Positions 51,937 through 55,870 of a stretch of DNA of 55,870 bases are shown piece after piece. The stretch covers positions 1-55,870 of the forward strand of contig JAFSSS010000063.1 of NCBI GenBank assembly GCA_017450925.1. The letters run 5' to 3'. The position numbers and the translations under genes were made by a program. This stretch comes from Ruminococcus sp. (GTDB lineage Bacteria; Bacillota; Clostridia; Oscillospirales; Ruminococcaceae). The notes under the pieces are model-generated. The model was not told the origin of the DNA and made no database searches. It was given only the letters and a program-made list of their open reading frames with translations. Numbering within the stretch: the first letter of the stretch is position 1; each line of letters starts with the position of its first letter.

Positions 51937-51968
51937 TTTCCTATAAAACATATTGACTTTATAGGAAA
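51937..51968 (+). promoter_or_regulatory. Perfect 11-bp dyad over the cysK promoter (candidate operator)
   Basis: TTTCCTATAAA (51937-51947) is exactly complementary to TTTATAGGAAA (51958-51968) with a 10-base gap. The right arm overlaps the -35 box and spacer, so a bound protein would block transcription. The ATTCCTAT/ATAGGAAT flavour recalls sites of CymR and other Rrf2-type sulfur regulators in Firmicutes; this is by resemblance only. Confidence 0.7.
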
Positions 51969-51981
51969 TATAAGCTATAAT
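51953..51981 (+). promoter_or_regulatory. Promoter of cysK
   Basis: TTGACT (51953-51958), 17-base spacer, TATAAT (51976-51981). The transcript should start near 51988. Confidence 0.82.
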
Positions 51982-51987
51982 TATGAA

Positions 51988-52076
51988 AACAATAAATCAC
52001 CGAGAGGCGCAGGGTCATGCATACCGTCCCTTGAAGGCACTGCCGCCCGGTATATCATGAAACGGAGGAAATAACT
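51988..52076 (+). other. Structured cysK leader
   Basis: The 89-base leader can fold with ACCG (51999-52002) to CGGT (52048-52051), GGCG (52006-52009) to CGCC (52044-52047), and AGGG (52011-52014) to CCCT (52028-52031), with a small GGC-ACT-GCC hairpin inside. It also holds a five-codon frame, MKRRK (from 52057), that covers the cysK RBS CGGAGG and stops two bases before the cysK ATG. I cannot match it to a T-box or to any SAM riboswitch consensus that I know. Confidence 0.4.
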
Positions 52077-53009
52077 ATGGGAAGGATCTATAACAGCATA
52101 ACCGAGCTTATCGGTCACACGCCGCTGGTTGAGCTGCACGGCTTTGAAAAGGAGATAGGAGGCACCGCCCGCATCTACGGGAAGCTGGAGTTCTTCAACC
52201 CCTCCGGCTCCGTAAAGGACAGGATCGCCCTAAGCATGATAAGGGGCAAGGAGGAGGCCGGCCTGCTCGGAAAGGACGGGACAGTCATCGAAGCCACCTC
52301 CGGCAATACCGGCATAGGCATAGCCTCGATCGCGGCGGCAAGGGGCTACCGGGTAAAGATCTGTATGCCGGATAATCTGTCGGAGGAGAGAACAAGGCTG
52401 CTCTCTGCCTTTGGAGCAGAGCTGTATTACACTCCCGCCGCGGAGAACATGGGCGGCGCCAACGCCAAGGCCGCCGAGCTTCTGCAGGTGACAGAAAATG
52501 CCGTTATCCTCGGGCAGGGCGGGAACCCCGACAACCCGAGAGCCCACTATACCGGCACAGGCCCCGAGATATGGGATGACACTGACGGAGATATAGATAT
52601 TTTCGTAGCCGCGGCAGGCACCGGCGGAACTGTCAGCGGAGCAGGCAGGTTTTTAAAGGAGCAGAAGCCGGATATCAAGATCGTTGCGGTCGAGCCCAAG
52701 GGCAGCGCTGTGCTTAGCGGAGGCACCGCAGGCCCTCACAAGATACAGGGCATCGGCGGAGGTGCGATACCGCCAGTTACCGATGTCAGCCTCTTTGACG
52801 AGGTCATAGCCGTCAGCGATGACGATGCCTACAGATACGCAAGGCTTATCCCCTGCACCGAGGGCTTCACCGTAGGCATCTCTGCGGGAGCGGCGCTCTG
52901 TGCGGCAGCCGAGCTGGCTGCCCGTCAGGAAAACCAAGGCAAGAGCATAGTTGTCATAATTCCCGACAGCGGCGACCACTATCTGTCCGGCGACCTCTAC
53001 GACAATTGA
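52077..53009 (+). CDS. cysK: Cysteine synthase A (O-acetylserine sulfhydrylase)
   Basis: 310 residues, PLP-dependent fold type II. The lysine is K47 in NPSGSVKDRIA, the substrate loop is EATSGNTGIGIAS, the phosphate-binding glycine loop is GTGGTVSGAGR, and the C-terminal PDSGDHYLS is conserved. It condenses O-acetylserine with sulfide to cysteine. RBS CGGAGGAAATA precedes ATG 52077. The stop codon TGA (53007-53009) is part of an AATTGACAGTTGATAA repeat end. No cysE adjoins it, so acetylserine comes from elsewhere. The promoter dyad suggests repression by a sulfur-responsive regulator. Confidence 0.96.
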   Translation: MGRIYNSITELIGHTPLVELHGFEKEIGGTARIYGKLEFFNPSGSVKDRIALSMIRGKEEAGLLGKDGTVIEATSGNTGIGIASIAAARGYRVKICMPDNLSEERTRLLSAFGAELYYTPAAENMGGANAKAAELLQVTENAVILGQGGNPDNPRAHYTGTGPEIWDDTDGDIDIFVAAAGTGGTVSGAGRFLKEQKPDIKIVAVEPKGSAVLSGGTAGPHKIQGIGGGAIPPVTDVSLFDEVIAVSDDDAYRYARLIPCTEGFTVGISAGAALCAAAELAARQENQGKSIVVIIPDSGDHYLSGDLYDN

Positions 53010-53037
53010 CAGTTGATAACGGATAATGAAGGAGTGC
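53004..53037. repeat. TTGACAGTTGATAAT repeat, copy 3 (partial), at the cysK stop
   Basis: AATTGACAGTTGATAA (53004-53019) then GATAATGAAGGAGTGCG (53022-53037; first base of a small duplication) matches one arm of the elements at 15.9 and 33.9 kb. The second arm is absent; the compound element begins directly after it. Confidence 0.72.
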
Positions 53038-53040
53038 GGC

Positions 53041-53300
53041 GGCGGTAAAGAAGTGTTTTTATTTTCAGCATTATATGCGCCGCTGCTGAACGAAGAAAGA
53101 ATAAAGAATAAAAATGAAGGTATCGCCTTCAGCGATGATTTTTGAGATCGTCCGCAAAGCGGACACCTTGTTTATTCTTTATTCTTTCTTCTTTATTCTT
53201 TATCAGTCATCGGCCGCGGGCATTTGTAACGCAAAGACACCTCTGCCGTGATACAGCAGAGGTGTCCGGAGCATACCTCTCTATGATGCCTGTGCTAAGG
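53041..53300. repeat. Compound palindromic element, copy C, ending the metallopeptidase gene
   Basis: Same plan as the elements at 24.5 and 29.4 kb: purine arm (about 53092-53112), hairpin ATCGC/GCGAT (53122-53136), GTCCGC-AAA-GCGGAC (53150-53164), pyrimidine arm (about 53169-53200), then GACACCTCTGC paired with GCAGAGGTGTC (53236-53266). In the last hairpin a T-A pair of the other copies is replaced by C-G on both sides. Read on the minus strand it follows the stop codon at 53321 and can act as terminator. No gene lies in 53010-53320. Confidence 0.85.
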
Positions 53301-53320
53301 CCGGTCAGATCATTTGGGCT

Positions 53321-55342
53321 TTACAGCTTGATATCCAGCATTTGCTCCCAGTAGATATATCCGAAGAATTGTGCTGTCCACCTGCCGAGATACTCATATT
53401 TGGCCTTTAGGTGAGGGTATTTTTCCGAAACAGCTCTGATATAGCCGTCAACGTCCGGCGGGTCGGTATAGGCATTCAAGAAGAGCCCCTCAATAAGCGT
53501 GGCTCTGTCCTCCTGCGGAGTCACCCTGCCGTATTCGCTGTAGAAATAGGGGTCATCGTCATAGCCGTAGATGCGATCGCTGCTTGCATCACCGGCGGCA
53601 TAGCCGTCATAATCGCCGGTGTAGCTTTGGTCATCCGGGTTCAGCGCCTCCCATTCTTCACCATTCAGCGTACCGAACCTTATGCTGACTATGTCCTCAA
53701 CTGCATGGAATATCTCGTGGTGAAGGGCGTTGCCTGTCTGACCCTCGATCTCTGCTGACGACAGCGCTATGATCTCCCACGCGCCGAAGGACTGCGTAAC
53801 GCCACCTGCCGAAAAGCTCCCGCCGCTGCTCGTCAAGGAATCGCAGAGGGCTATGCAAAGGCCTCCCTTGCCGTTGTGCTTGAACCTGCCGAAGAAATCC
53901 TCCGGGTATCTTGAGAACATATCATCCATTGTCTTCAAGGCGTCACGGGTAAAGTCATAGGCGAATTTTGATGCCTTATCGCTTTCATCGGAAACGATCC
54001 CGTACATAAGGATATCCTCGATATCCAGCACCTCGTCCCCAAGGAGTATCTTGATGCCGTATTTCTCCTCGATGCCGTCGGCCTCGGCTCTTAGCTCCTT
54101 GTACCCTTCCCCGCAGCTGTGAGGCTTTTCCTCGGGAGGGCTGTAGGGGGCGGCCTTTGCAAGATGACTGTCAAGGTTCACCTGTGCGGGGTCGGTCATC
54201 ACGAGGCGGGTCTTAAGCTTGCCGCTTGCAGAGTCCTTGACTGCAGCAGCGCTCAAAAACCTGTCCGCAGAGGTGATGCCGGTGCTGAACGCCCATTCTG
54301 CCCCCGGCAGATCGAGAGCTATCCTGCCGTCAGCGCCGTCGGAAACTCTAATAAATCTAAGGGCAAAGGGCTCGCTGCCGTCGCCTCTGACATAGGTGAT
54401 GCCGTAGCTGCTGCTGTCAGAAAAGATGAAGTTGGTGTTGCTGTCCCTTATGGTATATGTCCCGGACAGCCTGCCGGTCTCCTTTTCAAACACGGAGAGG
54501 ATCTGTCCGTCGCTGCCGTGATCCGGGATGCAGACAACAGCCGCATAATCGCCGGCGCTATATACAGCAGCATCGGGTGCTTCAAGCTCCGATATCTCAC
54601 GGCCTGCCTCGGTATCTATCAGCATCAGCTTGCTGCTGTACGAAAAGCTGTCGCTGTAGTATTCGGCCACGGCTCTGCCTCTTGCGGGGTCGTAAAGTGC
54701 GGCAGACTTCATTTCCTCGCTGTCAAATATGACCTGCCTGCTGCCGTCAGAGCCTATCCTGCTGATGCCGCTGTCGAGATCGTACAGCTGTCCCGCGGTA
54801 TCAGATACAAAATAGCTGCTGAAGCTGACAGGCTCGCTGAAAGAGCGAGAGCCGTCGGGCTTGTAGTATATCAGCCTCTGCCTGTCGTCCGACAGCTCCT
54901 GTGAAGTAACGGTGCCCTCTGCATCTATCCCGAGAAGCATCTCCTCACTGCTGCAGTTGTCGATCGTGCGAAGCAGCTCGTCCTTGACCGCATCGACCAC
55001 ATAGTATCTCACAGTGACCCTGTCGTCCGCATCTGCGGAAGCGCACTGTATAACGGCAATGTTCCCGCAGGTGCAGATATCTGCGGGCGTGCCCTCTACA
55101 TCAAGGCAGGAAAGCACCTTGTATGCCTGCTCCATTTCGGGCAGCTCGTCAGCCGGGGGCTCCTCCTTCACGGAGGTGTCTGCCGGAGCCGAGGCCTCTT
55201 CATTCCTTGCGGAGGTAACAGCCGGAGACTGTGCCTCGGCTGCGGACGACACAGTCTCGGATGAACTGTCCCCGGCTGCACAGGCCGTGCCTGCAGCAAA
55301 CATCACCAGCGAGGTCAGCATAGCAAGATATCTGTTTTTCAT
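53321..55342 (-). CDS. Exported (probably lipid-anchored) protein with HEXXH metallopeptidase-like C-terminus
   Basis: 673 residues. A signal peptide ends near GTACAAG (Cys21, a weak lipobox) and a Ser/Glu/Pro-rich linker follows (about 25-70). Residues 75-400 consist of repeated short beta-strand units with GxxxxYD and D-x-x-x-G-x motifs, like a beta-propeller. The C-terminal region (about 430-673) contains HEIFH at about 542-546 in LHHEIFHAVED, with candidate third ligands E611 or E618 in TPQEDRATLIEG. That is a zincin-type layout, not identified to family. RBS AAAGGAACGAGAG precedes ATG 55342. Confidence 0.7.
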   Translation of the reverse strand: MKNRYLAMLTSLVMFAAGTACAAGDSSSETVSSAAEAQSPAVTSARNEEASAPADTSVKEEPPADELPEMEQAYKVLSCLDVEGTPADICTCGNIAVIQCASADADDRVTVRYYVVDAVKDELLRTIDNCSSEEMLLGIDAEGTVTSQELSDDRQRLIYYKPDGSRSFSEPVSFSSYFVSDTAGQLYDLDSGISRIGSDGSRQVIFDSEEMKSAALYDPARGRAVAEYYSDSFSYSSKLMLIDTEAGREISELEAPDAAVYSAGDYAAVVCIPDHGSDGQILSVFEKETGRLSGTYTIRDSNTNFIFSDSSSYGITYVRGDGSEPFALRFIRVSDGADGRIALDLPGAEWAFSTGITSADRFLSAAAVKDSASGKLKTRLVMTDPAQVNLDSHLAKAAPYSPPEEKPHSCGEGYKELRAEADGIEEKYGIKILLGDEVLDIEDILMYGIVSDESDKASKFAYDFTRDALKTMDDMFSRYPEDFFGRFKHNGKGGLCIALCDSLTSSGGSFSAGGVTQSFGAWEIIALSSAEIEGQTGNALHHEIFHAVEDIVSIRFGTLNGEEWEALNPDDQSYTGDYDGYAAGDASSDRIYGYDDDPYFYSEYGRVTPQEDRATLIEGLFLNAYTDPPDVDGYIRAVSEKYPHLKAKYEYLGRWTAQFFGYIYWEQMLDIKL

Positions 55343-55528
55343 ATTCTCTCGTTCCTTTTTTTATTGTTTCGTTATCATCAGCAGAAAGCAATGGCCGCCG
55401 CATTGCGTCTCGGTCATCGTATGCATTCATATACTAATGCCGTTTTCAGCTAAAAAGTAACGCTTTTTGAAAAAGCAGCCTTTGATTTGTACTGCTGCAC
55501 AAATCGGAAGGACGTTTTAGGTGTTGAT
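55343..55528. other. Non-coding upstream region
   Basis: This holds the leader of the metallopeptidase gene (minus strand) and no gene that I can support. A weak promoter-like pair (TTGCTT, AACAAT on the minus strand) is too poor to call. Confidence 0.3.
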
Positions 55529-55870
55529 ATGGTGTGTATTTACAAGAGTACAGCTGGGGGCAGAAAGGATGACATCCTGCTTGGCTCACGGTTGTTTCAG
55601 TGAACAGCAAGAGCTTTGCAGCGGCAACGGTATGCGACGAAGAAATAGCCCGCATCAAGAAAAAGGCCCGTCCAAAGAACGTAAACGGTCTGAACGAAAC
55701 CGCAGAGGTACGCTTGACCTCAAAGCTCTTTAAGGCAACACCGCACGACCCCTGTGCATCAGTATGCGCAGCCTCAACTGGCGTTGAGGCACAGATTTTC
55801 GTCAGATTGCCTAAATTCGACGCAGGCTTGCGAGCGAAGTGTGCTTCGCTTTGCGCAACGTCAAGGAGAA
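55529..55870 (+). pseudogene. Two coupled small frames, possibly one frameshifted gene, running into a repeat
   Basis: A 24-codon frame from ATG 55529 (AGGTG upstream; KSTAGGRKDDILLGSRL) ends at TGA 55601. A second frame starts at GTG 55600, overlapping it as GTGA, and stays open to the end of the window. Its first 43 codons look coding (SKSFAAATVCDEEIARI, ARPKNVNGLNETAEVRL). After that it reads through the TTAAGGCAACACC element from 55730. It is either a two-gene coupled pair or one gene broken by a frameshift and an inserted repeat. I do not recognise the product. Confidence 0.4.
55730..55870. mobile_element. TTAAGGCAACACC element, copy 3, cut by the window edge
   Basis: Begins TTAAGGCAACACC at 55730 and follows the left half of the element at 26218, through one CAACTGGCGTTGAGGCA unit (four in copy 1) and the TTCGACGCAGGCTTGCGAGCG block, up to GTCAAGGAGAA at the window end. 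Confidence 0.85.

Noticed and set aside
51859..52074. 71-codon frame upstream of cysK
   Set aside because: It runs through the promoter and operator of cysK, so it cannot be translated from the cysK transcript start.

Overview
This window most likely comes from a gut or rumen Firmicute of the Ruminococcus type (Oscillospiraceae). The evidence is a secreted protein ending in a cellulosomal type I dockerin, a eukaryotic (HIS6)-type HisA of the kind known from plant-fibre-degrading rumen bacteria, GTP-dependent PEP carboxykinase, many AAGGAGG ribosome binding sites, sigma-A promoters with almost invariant 17-bp spacers, and several families of small palindromic repeats. I see no transposase, prophage, CRISPR array or rRNA. 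The assignment is inferred from gene content, not from a search.

Layout. 0.2-5.1 kb (+): galT, a membrane-anchored PIG-L deacetylase and a YfhO-like GT-C membrane protein. 5.1-6.5 kb (-): a CheY-like receiver, a CheX-like phosphatase with an MshEN-like N-terminus, and a 35-residue protein. 6.7-10.6 kb (+): tRNA-Leu(CAA), galE, a dockerin protein and ispF. 10.7-13.0 kb (-): a 7TM-GGDEF-EAL protein. 13.3-15.9 kb (+): a surface-glycan operon (GT2/GtrA, phosphodiester glycosidase, small membrane protein). 16.1-18.9 kb (+): a tightly overlapped operon of transglutaminase-like lipoprotein, HIS6-type hisA and a papain-like protein. 19.0-24.4 kb (+): ddl-murI-DUF1934-argS and two unknowns. 24.7-27.0 kb (-): an LCP ligase and an ECF S component. 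27.5-29.3 kb (+): pckG. 29.7-38.0 kb: two paralogous surface proteins (one transglutaminase-like, one amidase) flanking glgP and malQ. 38.1-42.7 kb (-): XRE regulator-tldD-tldE, then a MATE exporter. 42.9-48.6 kb: a sensor kinase/response regulator pair divergent from a lipoprotein-ABC-FtsX operon. 48.7-51.8 kb (-): a TerD-like protein and a DUF1848 protein. 52.1-53.0 kb (+): cysK behind a perfect dyad and a structured leader. 53.3-55.3 kb (-): a lipoprotein with an HEXXH motif. The right edge holds two coupled small reading frames running into a repeat element.

Themes. Sugar handling: galT/galE (Leloir pathway), glgP/malQ (glycogen) and pckG. Cell envelope: ddl, murI, LCP, amidase, GT2/GtrA and the glycosidase. 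Signalling: c-di-GMP proteins (GGDEF-EAL, and a possible c-di-GMP-binding CheX protein) and a two-component/ABC module.

The intergenic space is occupied by at least three repeat families. One is a TTAAGGCAACACC-ended MITE-like element (3 copies). One is a compound palindromic element that ends three genes and shows compensatory changes (3 copies plus a variant). One is a TTGACAGTTGATAAT inverted repeat (3 copies). In three places a repeat end supplies the stop codon of the neighbouring gene. The least expected items are the HIS6-type hisA operon, the MshEN-CheX fusion, the cysK operator and leader, and these repeats.
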